A DNA stretch of 64,000 bases from Diphasiastrum complanatum (lineage: Eukaryota > Streptophyta > Lycopodiopsida > Lycopodiales > Lycopodiaceae): the NCBI GenBank assembly GCA_029204225.1, contig CM055093.1:21816433-21880432 (forward strand), in the 5' to 3' direction. How positions within the stretch are numbered: the stretch's first letter is position 1; each line of letters begins with the position of its first letter. The notes beneath the pieces are model-generated. The model did no database searches and was not told the origin of the DNA. It saw only the letters and a program-made list of their open reading frames with translations. Shown here piece by piece: positions 22,701 to 37,700 of the stretch. The position numbers and the translations under genes were made by a program.

Positions 22701-25700
22701 GCTTGAGTAATACTATGGCCACTTCTAACTCTGGGCCACAGCCCTTCAGAAGATGTCGTCGGCAGCTTTTTAAATGAACCTATAAAAAAAGTAGCATAAG
22801 CTTTCAATTTCACTGTTGTCCAACAATTTCAAAAGAAGGTATTCCCTTACCAACAACAGAAGCTGGTGGCCTCTTTCGAATCAAATCTTCAAGTTGTTGC
22901 TGTTCATAAACATCACGAAGGTACTCCATAAACTCCTCAAAACCCTGTGAAAGACTTGATGCAATTAGAACCAAAATGCATATTCTGAATCTGCTAGACT
23001 TGTCGCATTTTCAGAAGCAATGCTGAATTAGCCAACCAACGTAGGCATAACATTTCAAAGCAACCTGATTTTTGTGTATGTTTGAGCATCATGATAATAT
23101 ATCCAACTGCAACACCTAAATGGCATCATCATATATTCCTCTAAAACCTAATTTAGTAAATCAATATTTCACCTAGCTTGTGCAGACGTAAACACCAACT
23201 GATATTCAAGTTCCAGCAACTTTCAAAACGGTTTCTAAGATCTTGCCTACTTATGGGTTCATCAATTAACGTGCCTATAGGAGGTACAAGTGCTACCAAA
23301 GAACTTTCTATCAAGCCTTGTGTTGAAATATAAACCTAGTTAAATAAATAAAACTAGCACATGGTTTTATTTGGGGGCCAAAGTTTTTAAGGCCCAAGTA
23401 AACTTAGGCAAAAAATTTTAGCACCAAACTTGTGGAGGGCCTTCTTGCATGATGATGCCACATACCCACTTGAGTTTGGTAGCCCCCCATGCACATGTGC
23501 ATGGGGGAGAACAAGTTAGTTTGCCACCTAGCATAGCATGCATGACACTTGGCAATTACATCCCAGTGATTGTACATACTCAAATTCTATTTAATAGAGT
23601 CTCCACGAGTTGGAGAGTGTGTTGAATGGAATCATCTTCCATCTTCATCGTTTTTCATTGTCTCCTTGATCTGAATACTTGTAGGAGGTCGCAGTAGGAT
23701 CTGATCTGATCCTTTGCTTGTTTCTCCCTCTCCTCTCATCAGATTTCGATGAGTACAGTTGCATACTGATCCTTGGAGGAGGGCGCTACCATTCCTATGT
23801 TTTCTAGCTTTGATCAAAGTGTTTCCATGATCAGAACAGCCATCATTCAGATCTGATTGGGCTTGCTTGTTCCTTCATTTCTCCTCAATGGATAGTCAGA
23901 ATTGAATGAAATCAATTACACAATATTTCTATTGCATAGGCTCTGTCATTCCTTATGAGTTGAAGTCAATCTGAATCTGATTTTTCCAGTGCATGGTCAG
24001 TGCATGCTCTTGCATGTTGTTGCATGAGCTGGCATGTTGCTTAAACGTTCTTGCATGTCATTGCATGTTGTTGCATGAGCTTGCATGTTGCTTAAACGTT
24101 CTTGCATGTCAATGCATGTTGTTGCATGTTGTCTTTTAAGCCTCGAGGCAACTTGTGGGCTTATTAGATGCAAGATCTTCAAGCTTCCGCTAAACTTTGG
24201 TGTCTAGAATTGTGTTTTTTCATGCCCTAGGCTACCCGATTTTCCAGCAATGGTATCAGAGCTCTAGGCTCTATACTTTTCTTGCTTGGTTACTTGTGTC
24301 AATTCATTATTCTCATCATGGCTCAAACTGTTTATCTAGAATCCTCTTCAAACTATCATGCATGGGTTAGAGAGATAGAATATCACTCCGGCAACATCCA
24401 AGGTGTTGGGAATTAGCTACTAAGTTATATCTTGAACCAACTCTAATGGATGATAATAAAGTTGAGTGTGATCAGTGGAGGATTGCTAATACCAAGGCTA
24501 TTGGCATAATAGGTTTATCTCTATCCTCGAAGATAAGACTTGCATATCCAAGTATGAATAAAGCTTCTGATCTTATTGATGCTATCAGGACAAATTTTGA
24601 ACATCCTTCTCTTCAAGACATCTGTTTTTTCATTGATCAACTTTAATGCTCATAGATGGACAGGAGAAGATTCTGTAAGTGATTACATTGAGTCTTTGGA
24701 AAAGTTGTTTCTTCATTTAGAATTTGCAGGACTTGAGCATGTAATTCCGGAAAAGAAAAAGCTAATTATTCTATTGAGAGGTCTTCCAGTCTCTTACATG
24801 AATTTCAAGACATCCATCACCATGCAGGCAAATATGACTTATGAAAAAGCTAAAGTAGCTTTACTTCGAGAGGAGCTGATGAGAGAAGAGGAGTTCCATA
24901 TTCATGATGACACAGCTAAAGCTAAAGGATCCAAGCAAAAGGAGGATTCTCTACACCAGGCGTATTATGCAAGCCAGAAGCAGAACAACAAACAGAAAGG
25001 CAAGGGCAAGGACAACAAATGTCAACACTATGGTAAAGTTGGACATTCTAAAAATTCCTGTTTCTTCAATCCTTATATCTATTGTAAGAAGACAGGACAT
25101 GCAACAGCATTTTGTGACAAGAGGCCACAAGATAGCTTCAAAAATGCTTTCAAAGGTAAACAGCAGAAAACAAAAACACATGCAGTTACAGATGTAGCTG
25201 ATAGAAGCAGACAACCAGGAAAGAGCTTTTTAGATGAGAAGCCCGAGTGTTCTTATCATCAAGAACCTGAATACAATTGTGCCTATGTTGCACAAACCTC
25301 CACCAAGTGCATGCGGAATGATACTGAGAAATCAATGTCTATGTATGTGCCTATTAATTTGTCTCCCATTGTGGAGAAATATTGCATGCAGGATCCTGAA
25401 GACCTGCAGCTACCTTCTATAATGAAGGAAATAATTCCAGAAGCTCACCTTGAGGGGGAGTTTCAACAAACTATTGATGATTTTTTGTCTTGTCTAGAGC
25501 AGGATGAAAACAGCTTCAGAATAGCAGATGTCGACAAGCCAAGTTACCATGAACAAGTAATCTTGGACTTAGAAAATGCCTTGCTAGAATATGATCCTTT
25601 CTTGCAGGTGCAAACAGATGCTAGTGTAATTCAACTAGTGATGCAGCCAAGTAAGGATGTAGATTGCCAAGAACCAGTGTCAGAGCCAAAGAGAGTTACT

Positions 25701-28700
25701 GAGATGACAATTCCTGAGCCAATACCTGTGTTGCATGTGGCAGCATCCGAAAGTGCTGAGATCCGAATGTTGGAGCCTTTGCATCAACAATCATTTATGG
25801 AAGATGCCTCATTTACTTTGGTTGGGCGCTGTCTCGACACTACTTTCGATTTGCTATATCTACAGATGGTGCATACAGATCCTTTCGACACATGGCAGGA
25901 TGCAGATGAAGAGCAGTCCAGTTTGCCAGCCACATTGTTACCTCGTTCTATGTTCCAGGATGCCAGTTTATTGCTGCTTGCAACAGTCCCCCTACATCAG
26001 CAATATACAGAGACATTTGGTAACGTCTCAAGTAAGCCAGCAAGGACAATAGATGACTTACAATCATTTCCAAGAATGGGTTTTGGCTAAATATTTTTAC
26101 CATGCATATAATCCAAGCCCAGAGAGGAAATTATTGTACTCTCGAAACATGTGAAGTTCAGCATGGAAATAAATTTCGTAAGAGGCTTTAGGAGTTATTT
26201 ATTTAACAAGTTTAAGGGGAAGTTGTTGTAACATAAACCTAGTTAAATAAATAGAACATAGCACATGGTTTTATTTGGGGGCCAAAGTTTTTAAGGCCCA
26301 AGTAAACTTAGGCAAAAAAGTTTAGCACCAAACTCATGGAGGGCCTTCTTGCATGATGATGCCACATACCCACTTGAGTTTGGTAGCCCCCCATGCACAT
26401 GTGCATGGGGGAGAACAAGTTAGTTTGCCACCTAGCATAGCATGCATGACACTTGGCAATTACATCCCAGTGATTGTACATACTCAAATTCTATTTAATA
26501 GAGTCTCCACGAGTTGGAGAGTGTGTTGAATGGAATCATCTTCCATCTTCATCGTTTTTCATTGTCTCCTTGATCTGAATACTTGTAGGAGGTCGCAGTA
26601 GGATCTGATCTGATCCTTTGCTTGTTTCTCCCTCTCCTCTCATCAGATTTCGATGAGGACAGTTGCATACTGATCCTTGGAGGAGGGCGCTACCATTCCT
26701 ATGTTTTCTAGCTTCGATCAAAGTGTTTCCATGATCAGAACAGCCATCATTCAGATCTGATTGGGCTTGCTTGTTCCTTCATTTCTCCTCAATGGATAGT
26801 CAGAATTGAATGAAATCAATTACACAAGATTTCTATTGCATAGGCTCTGTCATTCCTTATGAGTAGAAGTCAATCTGAATCTGATTTTTCCAGTGCATGC
26901 TCTTGCATGTTGTTGCATGAGCTTGCATGTTGCTTAAACGTTCTTGCATGTCATTGCATGTTGTTGCATGAGCTTGCATGTTGCTTAAACGTTCTTGCAT
27001 GTCAATGCATGTTGTAGCATGTGATCTTTTAAGCCTCAAGGCAACTTGTGGGCTTATTAGATCCAAGATCCTCAAGCTTCCGCTAAACTTTGGTGTCTAG
27101 AATTGTGTTTTTTCATGCCCTAGGCTACTTGATTTTCCAACTCCATGCACAGTTATGAGCATATGACACGTGTCATGTTTGTTGGAGATTAAGCTCACAG
27201 TTTCCTCCTTGGTGTTTCTATTTCAATTCAAGATTCTTCTTGCACATTTCTGATCCTTGAATTAATCATTGATCTGTATTAAGAATTCTACGGGCATTAC
27301 CGCTTCTTGACCGTATACTAAGTGGAAAGGAATTACCCACACAGTGGCTTTCTTCGGGGTGGTGCGGTAAACCCAGATAGCTGAGAAAAGTTTTGTTTCT
27401 CAATCAGAGCGACTGGTTTCAACTATCTTGGTTAGAATCTTACAGATCGTCTTGTTAGTTGATTCAGCCTGGCCATTACACCTAGGATAGTACGGTATAC
27501 TTTTTCTGTGAATGACAAGGTAATGGCGTAGGAGATTATCAATGATAGCATTTAAAAAATGTGTGCCACGATCACTAACAAGCTCCATGGGATAGCCAAA
27601 ACGGGTAATAATATTTTCGTAAAGAGAATGTGCAACTGTTTCTGCATTGGCGTCCTTCGTTGCTCGGGCCTCTACCCACTTAGTGGCGTAATCTGTGGCT
27701 ATGAGGATGTATCGAGCTTGGGTATGTTTGGCTGCTGGATTGATGGGTCCAACAAAGTCAATCCCCCACTTATGGAAGGCTTTGCCTTCTATAATGGGAG
27801 TCAATGGTGTGAAGTCTGCTTTGGTATTTTGCTTTGCTCTTTGATAGACATCACATGCTTTAATGACAGCAAACGTGTCTTTAAACAAAGATGGCCACCA
27901 CAATCCTGCTTGAAGGATAATCCTCGTTGTGGTTTCAGCAGAAAAGTGGCCACCTCCGATGCCCTCATGAGCCTTCTTCAGGTTTTATGTCTGCTCATCT
28001 AATACCTGCAAGAATCACAGTTTTATGTTTTGCCATTCTACATATTTAGTCGTGTTTCTTAACACAGACTACTTTTCATTCTGTGTGCAGAATACTACCT
28101 TGTAAAATACACAGGTTTTTGCAGAGCAGATCGACACCTGCGACTTTCTACACAGAATCGAATCAGCCAAACTGTTCGAAGGACGACTACATCAACCTTC
28201 CGGCTAATCTTCATCTCCGAAGTAAAGGGTATCCATTCCCGTTCCTATCTACATTCAAATGTCAAACTATTTGAAGAACATCGAAGACGTGGCCATCTTC
28301 AACGACTTCGACCATCAAGTCAGTCGTCTACTTCGACGATCGACCGAAGTGTCCAAAGTGTCCAACTTGTCCGACTACTTCGACGATCAACTGATCCAAC
28401 TACTTCATCGATCAAGTCACTTGACTGGTTCGATGATCAAGTCATCCAACTCGTTTGACTATTTCGACAACTTCGAGTCACATGTCTCGTCTGACTGATA
28501 TACACATTGTACAGATGTCATTGTCCATCAAATATCTGTAAAGTACATTCACGACCAATATCTGTTAATACCAAACTAGTCTTATAATTACAGGTTAGTT
28601 AAGCAATTCTTGTAAACACAAGTATGTTGTGTATATAAACACATCCAGCTCACATTCACCAGCAGGGGTGCAACAGAGCGGAAGTTTCAGCATCTAAGCT

Positions 28701-31700
28701 ACGCCATTTGAGCTGTAGTCAATTGTGTTGTTCTTGCTCCATATTGAGCACATGCTCTTATGACAAGCATTTAGTGTAATATAGGAGCGACACCTTCTAC
28801 TATATGTGTCTAACATGGATATGTGTGTGTTGTGATTGATTGCACTTTCTTAATCACTTGTCTGAGTCTGTTTACTCAGTCTGATCAAATCACAAACGTC
28901 TTCGACTCCTCAGAATTCAATCAGACAACGGCTGTCTCTGACGCCTAAGGAACAGACTCTACCCTTCTGCACTATCACTTTCAAATCTGATCGAACTTCA
29001 CTTTCAAACTTATCAACAATAATTCTCCACACCATTAATCCTCTTCAGTGATTGTGCTCACAACTTGTCTAAGCAATTATTTCAGAGGTCCTGAACGCGT
29101 GAGCTGTGATCCTATTTGGCATTTACTATCTCATTCTCTGAGGGATCATTCTTGCTGATAGTTAGTAGCAGCCCATATCGAGGGAACTGTTCAGCATTCT
29201 CTCTCCCAATTCCCCATCGATGTTGACTAGTCAACTCCTACTTTTTAGGAGGTCAATCCAGCCACTCCTAATTAATGACCCAGTACCCTACACCAAAGCA
29301 ACAAGCGACTCAGAGGCTCAGAAGCTCAACTAACAGTTTTATTTACATTACTGTTGCAAAGGTCACCATAGGCCGGTGGCTTAGCCATTTCTGTATTTAC
29401 AAAAAGTATATATCTAAATAAAACAATAAACAACCGGGACAAGGAGTGAAAGCTGTAACAGAGCGTATGAAAACATCTCCAAAATTGTAGCGAAAGAAAA
29501 CAACATAACTAAATACTATGAACTAAAATGAGTGAGATATGTGTGAGTATAAATGCTGCTAGATATACAAAGTGAGGTATAACAATATCAATATCAATCA
29601 TCATGATCTGCTACTGAAGAAGAAGAATGTGATGAGGTAACTCTGGTGGTCGTTGTCATCGTCTAGGAGGATGAGAAGTATGTCTCCCCTTGATAGGACA
29701 AATAGCTTGAGCTGCGACATGACTATGAATGGTACGTTGTCTCTAATCTCTGTGGATATGTGTATCATCATCCATCTCATCATCATTGAACTTTGGGTCC
29801 TAGCATGGTCTTCTCCTAGAGAAGAAAGAGGTAATCTTATATTGAGAGCTCATATATCTCATCGTAATAGGAACATCTCTTGTATCATAAGTGCAACACA
29901 GCGGGCTATGAGTGATCGAAGTGTAGTGGGCATGTCACGAAACAAGCAATAGTACCAACCTCTGATCTCATAGTATATCGGGCATCTAAAGATAAAATGA
30001 TCCTTAGACTCCACCACCCCCACAGAGCATAACTTGCATGTCTGTAATAGAAATACCAAATGACTCAAGGAGGAGGTGGGATGCTTGAGAAAACCATGAC
30101 AGGCTATAGCCCTGAACATGAAGATAATGTGAAGAAGCAAGGGCTATCTGCGTGTATCCCCCCTCTACATTTGGAAGTGCCTAAACTCTCTGAATGTATG
30201 TGATAAGCTGGAAAGTTGCATCTACTTGTATAGGTGTAACAACAAACTAGGCAAGGAGCATCTCGTGTGGAACAGAGGGCTTTTCCCAAATCATACAAGC
30301 TAACATGGTAGTCTGTAATCTCGAGATACTAGCCTAGTGTGAGGAGGAAAGACCGGTACACCATGTCTCTACTGCATATAAGGTTGTGGGGGTGAGGTGA
30401 CAGCATTATCAAAAAGTCTACACTTTCAAGGTCCTCGATATCTTTAGCCTTATGGGACTTAAGTCTCTTGATGGCCTCAAGGACCATATCAGAGGTGAAG
30501 AAAGTGAACTCAGATGGTCGTGGAGAGATAGAAATGGGGGAGTCAGTGGGGTATGGTTTATAGGCTGGTAGCATAGTCGGCCCAAATGCGGAGGTCATCC
30601 AAGAGAGGTGGTGGGGCACGAGGAATAAACTCACGCCAAAAAGAGTCAGAGGAAGAGCTGAAAAGAAGGTCAACCAGACGTTTTCCTTCAGTGTCTTCAT
30701 AGGCACTCTTTTTTTGGCGGAGTGTACGATGGTATGAGCATCAGGAGGACCGGAGAAGGTGAGGGACATGAGTAAATGCATGGGTGACAATATGATGAAG
30801 AGAGCGAGATTCGTCGTCATGCCTATAGAAGATGGGGTGGTGAAGAATGTGTGGATTTGCCTTAATGAGGCTTAGAAGGAAAGGCTAGAGAGCAGCAGTG
30901 TGAAGAGATGTGGTAAGGAAAGCAACTTGTGATTCAACTGGACTATCATTGGGAAAAGACTAGAGTAACAAGGCCAGAGACTCCTTGTAGACTGTCATGT
31001 ACAGAGGGTTGAATGTGTATCTGGGTGCATGGGTAAGCGTGGGGTGAGAAGATGATTGGGGGGGTGGGAGGTGACCAATAGCAAAAGAGAGGAAAGAGTT
31101 ATCAAAGAGGGTGGTGGGAGAAATATGAAAATCAGAGATGAGAGGTATGGAAGATGGTGACCCCATGAGATAATCAATAACACTATGATCGCCACCGTGA
31201 GAGTGACAAGTACATCCGACGAACAAGTTAGGCCATTGTAAATGGCTAACTCATGGGCCTCGCCAAACTGTAAGAAGATATAATGTCCATGCTCGTCATG
31301 TCTGATGAACTCGATGATCAAATGAAGAGACTCCCTATATAAGCATGCAACCCCTCTAGATCCTCGACCAATAGCTGATCTAGTCTCAAGTCTATATGCA
31401 TATTCCCATCTGTACCCTGGGAAAGTGGTTTTCCCTTGCTCGTGACTCTCATGAGTCTCCATGAAAAGCAATAAATCACGTCCAATGATGAGATTAATCA
31501 AGTCACCTATTGTAGAAGATGAGTGTATACCATCACAGTTCCAGTGATAAAATCAATCGAGTCGCCGGCTGTAGAAGATGAGTGAGAAGGTGTGGATGGG
31601 GCCCCGGGGTACTCCCAAACCGAGGGACCCCGAATCCCTAACATTGGGAACTGCTAGGAGCGTTATCAATAAAGCGCACCCGTCCATCACAATATATAGC

Positions 31701-34700
31701 TCGTCTGCCAGACTCTCGAGCCTCCTGGAAGGATTTACGCCTTTCCTCAACCTGGATATAAGTGAGGTCATCATCCATATATAAAGTGGTACCACGTAGC
31801 TTGGCTCTGCAACGCAAAGCCTCTCTGTGACTCTCCAGGGAAGTAAAACGGAGAACCGCATCTCTTGTGGTTCTCCATGCAGTATCTAGTCCATGACCTA
31901 ATGTGGTGTCAAGAAATCACTTGGCTTCAGCAACAGCATCTTGTGTATCTAGGATCCCTCTAACCCTAACATTGTGGCTTTTTGGTCTTTGGATTTTTCT
32001 TCCAAAATAGTGCCTGAAATGGCCGAGGATATGGGAGCACTTGGTTTGGTACCTTTCTTCGATACAGATGCCCAAGAGAGGGCCTCTTCTTTCTGCTTCT
32101 TGATCTTATTTTCCAATTCACATATCATTGTGGTAGTAAATTCCGAGACTGCAACCTACTTGTTTCCGATTGATTGCTTTAGTGATTCAATTTTGGATTG
32201 CAACAAGTTCTTTTCATTGTTCAAAGAGGCTACTATTTCCGTCAGCTGTGAGATTTCTTGTTTCAAGACCTAGAAATCTGCTTTGAAACGATCAATCTAC
32301 CAAGAAGAGAAAAGTTCTATTGCTTTGGATGGATCCTTTAACATATTTTCTATAAAATACTATCAATCCAAGGAAAGAACGGTGTGTTGTCAAATCAACT
32401 GGCACAGGCCACGCAACGATCACAGCAACCTTCTTAGGATCTGGCCTCACTTCATCAGCAGACACTATATGACCAAGATACTCAGTTTCCTTTTTAAACA
32501 AATCACTATTTTTACTATTAGCAAACAAAGTGTTCTCATTCAAAGTAGACAACACATGCTTGACCTCACCTACACTGTAAGTCAGAATGTCATCAACAAA
32601 CTTACCCATATACGGTCTGAGCACATTATTCATCATCATCATGAATGTAGTTGGGGCATTTGTCAACCCAAATGGCATCACAAGATACTCATAGTGACCG
32701 AACCGAGTTGTGAAGGCAGTCTTGTGTACATTAAAACGTCCTCCAAGACCTCCAATAGAGTATGAGCGTTAAGAACACAATAAGGGAGTGCAGTGGACGA
32801 AACCGTCCCAACCAACCCTAGATCGTCCGATCTAGCCCCCGAGCACTAGGGAGTATGGCAAATCACTATGATAGGAAGCACTTACCAATCCGAAAACATA
32901 ACGGCTGCAGACTCTCAATGAATCAAATGGACACAGGAGTGGGTATATATAGAGAGAAGCCCCTCCCCTGCCTGTCCATGCAATGTATCCACATGTAAGC
33001 GTGCTATCAACTCATGCCTAACTCCCATGCATGTCCACTACATGTAGGCACCCCTAACTCACAATAGCAAAGACCCATACATAGACATAGTGCATGTACA
33101 TCCTATCCCATACTAGGATGCAACACACATGCCTATACTGCATGCAGGCATAGCCTAAGGTCCTACTTAGCTATTATCCAAATTAGGCCTGGCCCCTACA
33201 TCCAAGCCCCCTAATGGTACAACCCCCATTAGGGCCGTAACATACCTCCCCCCTTATTTTAGTTTTGTCCTCAGAACTCAAAGTCCGAGAAACTCTTCCT
33301 TAGATTACCTTCTAGTTCCCATGAATCCTCATCATTAGAATATCCTTTCCAACGAACCAGATGCTCAATAACATCCCGATTTCGCAATCGCTTGGATCTC
33401 GTATCAAGAATCTTTTCAGGTTCTAAAGGAATCCTCTCAGATAAGTCTTCAAACGAATCTAGATTAGTACCAGAACCAACATTAACTCCCTCATATAAAC
33501 TCATCTTCAGACGACTTACATGAAACACAGGATGAGCCTTGGTTCCCTCTGGTAACTCTAATCGGTAAGCTAAAGATCCAATCTTTTTCAAAATTCTATA
33601 AGGTCCACTGTACCTAGCAGACAGTTTGTAATGCTTCCCAGTGCGCATTACCTTAGAATCCTTCGGAATTCTAAGATACACCCAATCTCCAACTTGAAAC
33701 TCCCGAGGCGATCATTTCATATTAGCAAAATGTCTTACCTAATCCTGGGCACTTAGAACATTTTCACGTGCTAACTGTAACATTTCTTGCATTTCACACA
33801 AGAAATCCGCACCTTTTTGAACTTTAATCGACTCAGTTTTAACCGTTATCGGAGATCTAGGCTGAAATCCATACATAAGCATAAACGGACTATACCCAGT
33901 AGCCGAATGCTTACTACTGTTATAAGCAAACTCAATCAATGGAAGATACTTTTCCCACTGAGATTGCCTAAGTGAAATGTATGCACGAAGCATTTGTTCC
34001 ATCGTCTGATTAGTCCTCTCAGTCTGACCATCAAATTCCGGATGATCAGTCGAACCCATGCTCAAAGACGTTTCAAGATTTTCAAACACAGTTGTCCAAA
34101 ATCGGCCTGTAAACTTGGGATCCCGATCACTAACAATGTTAGATGGCAACCCATATAGCCTAAACAAACGTTCAACAAACACTTGAGCTAAATTAGACAC
34201 TTTAATTGTAGTCTTTACCGGAATAAACTTAGCCAATTTTGTTAACCGATCAACTATGACCCAAATTGCATCATTCTGTTTATTCGTCCTTGGTAAACCA
34301 ACTACAAAGTCCATCAAAATACTATCCCATCGTTTAGAAGGAATATCCAATGGATGTAATAGTCCACCAGCCTTTAAGAGCTCTGCTTTATTCCGCTGGC
34401 ACTGATCACAGTTCAACACATAAGATTCTACGAAAGGTTTTAACTTTGGCCAAAAAAAGTCCCTTCATACCAAATCTAGAGTACGATGTATACCTGGATG
34501 CCCAGCACAGGGTGCGTCATGACATTCAAATAAAATTTTCTTTTTTAATGCATCCACTCCTAGTACACACACTTCTCCCCTTCGGAACAAAATCCCATTC
34601 CGAATGGAAAAATCATCCACTTCCTTCTTATCTTTCACAACCAACTGATCACCTTGCAAATCAGTTCCTGATTGAGAGCCATTCAGAACTCTTTGCCATA

Positions 34701-37700
34701 TAGGTTTAAAATGAGAATCTTGTTCATAAAGACCTCGAAATGAAAGATAGAAATCAGTAGTGATCTCTGTGAACGACAACTCATTCACCTCTGCAATCCG
34801 ACTTAAGGCATCCTGTAATAGATCCTAACACCACAGTAGGGCAAACACTAGTTGATCCACCCAACCTTGCCTACTCCCTAATATGGAGCAAGCCCCTCCT
34901 AGCCCAGTGTGAGACCTGGTAGCATGCAACTGCCAAGTGTCGGCCATGTGGCACTGACGTGGCCGACTGCACGTCGGGACCCAATTGGGGGCCCTATCCT
35001 GCTGACAGGGTCCCTAGGCTGTGTTAGGCCCGCCATGGCTATGGACCGTGCTAGGGCACACTACTCACACTGTCTTGCCCTGTTGGTCATGTACGCTGGA
35101 CACAACCCTGACTGTGGTATCTGACCTATCTGTGTTCCCTAGGGTTCGGCACTGGTTACGAGCTCGTAACACTCCCTCCCCCTTAAGAACCGTCTTGGTC
35201 CTCTAAGACAAAGTCTGGAAAAATCTTGCGAAGGACGCTGCCTCTTTCCCAAGTGGCATTCTCAATAGGCTGATCATTCCACTTAACCAGATATTCTTGG
35301 TATAGAGTATGACGAGTCTGCTTCTCTCTACTATCAAGAATCTCCTCTGGTTCATGTGGAGGTTGTTGAGGATCCAATGGGAGAACTAGAACACTGTCCC
35401 CTACCAAATTGTCTGATCTGGTTAAGGCTTTTCGTAACTGACTTACATGAAAGACTGGAAAAACCTTATTGTTGTGTGGGAGTTCTAGTTCATAGGTGAC
35501 CTCGCCTAGTCTCCTACTGATGGTAAAGGGACCACAATACCTTGGAGACAACTTAGCACACACTCCTGATTTGAGGGTTTTAGAGTCGACTGGGACTCTC
35601 AAGTAGACTTTCTCACTAGTGGAGAACTGCACATCCCGTCTGTGTGGATCTGCATAATGCCTGGCTCGATCCTGGGACTGCCTAATGCTACGCTTAGCAT
35701 GTTCTATCAGCTGGTTTAGGTCCTCTAAAAAGTTTCTGGCTGCTTCAACTTTTTCTTGTTCAAACCCTACAGCTGTGGGTGAGCGTGGCTGAAAACCGTA
35801 CATCAGCATAAATGGGCTGTATCCCGTAGCTGAATGTTTGGTACTGTTGTAAGCAAACTCTAATATCGAGAGATACTCCTCCCAATTAGTCTGCTTCTTG
35901 CTGACGTATGCACGAAGCATATCCTCCAGCACCTGATTTACCCTCTCTGTTTGACCGTTCGTCTGTGGATGGTAGGTGGTACTCATATTAAGTTTAGTAT
36001 GGAGATGATGGAATATTGCCCTCCAAAAATTTCCAATAAACTTACTGTCCCGGTCGCTGACTATGCCGGAAGGTAGACCGTACAATTTAAATAGCCCGTC
36101 TACAAACAACCTCACTAACTCTGGAGCTCTAACAGTTGTTTTGGTCGGAATGAAATGAGCCATTTTGGTCAGACGGTCAACTGTGACCCATATAGCATCA
36201 TTACCCTTTTGGGTTTTAGGCAGGCCTACTATAGAATCCATGGAGATACTCTCCCATTTACCAGCTGGTATTTCTAAGGGATGCAACAACCCTCCTGCCT
36301 TTAAACGCTCTGCTTTGTTTACTTGACATTTCTGGCAACTGGTTACATACTGGTGGACGTCCTTTTTCATACTGGGCCAGAAAAATTGCCTACGAAGAAG
36401 CTCATAGGTCTTCTGTATGCCTGGGTGTCCCGCACTAGGATTGTCATGACATTCATATAGGAACTGCTGCCTATAATCCCCTGAATTGGGGACACATACT
36501 CTATCTCTATAGAGCAAGTACTCATCCTGAATGGAATACTGTTTCCATTTGAATCCTTGAGTCAACTGACCCTCAACCACGGGGGTTTGCTTGGGTAATA
36601 CAGGCTCAGAATCCTCAACGTCATCTGACGACGTATACTCGCACTCATCATCATCCTCAACGGAAGCTGCCGTATTCTTGGATGAACTGGCACCAGCCCC
36701 GGGAACTGGTTCTGGAGTCTGTAACTGTCTGCTCTGGACTGAGTTCCAGATAGTAGAGAAGAATGCATCATACTGGCATTTCCCTCTCAAGGACTCGAGT
36801 AACTCATTACGAATCTGAGTAAAACTTAGCTCATTTATCATAGGCATTCTCCTAAGGACATCTGCTACTGTATTGAATTTTCCACGTCTATATCTGATAG
36901 ACATGTCAAACTCTTGCATCAACTCTGCCCAACGAGCTTTCCGACCTCTAAGCTCAGGTTGATTGCAAAGGTATTTGAGACTCTCATGGTCTGTCAGGAC
37001 CTCAAAGTTGGGACCATACAAATCATGCCTTCAAGTCTTAAGGCCATGGACTATAGAAAAAAGTTCCTTTTCATAGGCACTGTACCTAGTCTGAGCTGGC
37101 TCGAGTTTTTTACTCTCGAACGCAACTGGTCGTCCACCCTGAGTTAGCACAGCACCTACTGCAAAGTCGCTAGCATCTGTTTCGACCACAAATGGCTGAT
37201 TGGGGTCGACGACCTTTAAAACTGGTGCTGTAGCTAAGGCTGTTTTGAGAGCATCAAAGCTCTCCTGCTGTGTGGACTCCCAAATGAACTCCTTTCCCTT
37301 CCCCTTAAGAAGATTTGTCATGGGAACTGCTATCTGAGCATATTCCTTGACAAATCGTCTGTAATATCCCGCCAAACCAAAAAAGATCTGAAGTTCCAAA
37401 ATATTCTGAGGTCTCAGCAGCTTAGTATGGCTTTAACCTTATTTGGGTCCATCTTAATCCCATCTGAAGAGATAATGTGACCCAAATATGCTATTTCTTC
37501 AACGAAGAATTCACACTTGGATTGTTTAGCATAGAGCTTATGCTTTTTGAGCAGTCGAAACACCTTTCTGAGGTGTTTTAGATGCTCCTTCCTCGTTTTG
37601 ATGTAGACGAGGATGTCATCTAAAAATACGACTACAAACTTACCCAAGTATGGTCTGAGGACACTGTTCAACAAGGTCATAAAGGTAGCTGGAGCATTTG

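Larger units (their letters stand above)
23321..27139 (+). mobile_element. Gag-only LTR retrotransposon (non-autonomous), 3.8 kb
   Basis: Two direct LTRs (23321-24246 and 26224-27139) enclose only 1977 bp. A tRNA-Met primer site follows the left LTR and a purine tract precedes the right one, so it has every mark of an LTR element, but there is no protease, integrase, RT or RNase H. The internal frame is copia-type gag followed by a long tail of unknown nature. Such elements (TR-GAG type) need enzymes from an autonomous relative. I found no matching target duplication: CCTTG on the left, ACTCC on the right. That may mean decay or recombination between copies. Confidence 0.85.
29590..32285 (-). 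mobile_element. LINE (non-LTR retrotransposon), internally deleted
   Basis: Read from right to left this holds an ORF1-like region (32285-31560), an endonuclease region (about 31500-30960), a linker before RT (about 30800-30400) and the C-terminal domain (30306-29590). The RT core is missing: the linker joins almost directly to the C-terminal region near 30310-30420. It shares sequence with LINE pieces at 45.7, 47.3, 49.6 and 52.1 kb, so one family is present in several copies. It lies inside the giant host intron. Confidence 0.8.

Noticed and set aside
23321-27139. Target-site duplication for the gag-only element
   Set aside because: The flanks CCTTG and ACTCC do not match under any small shift I tried.
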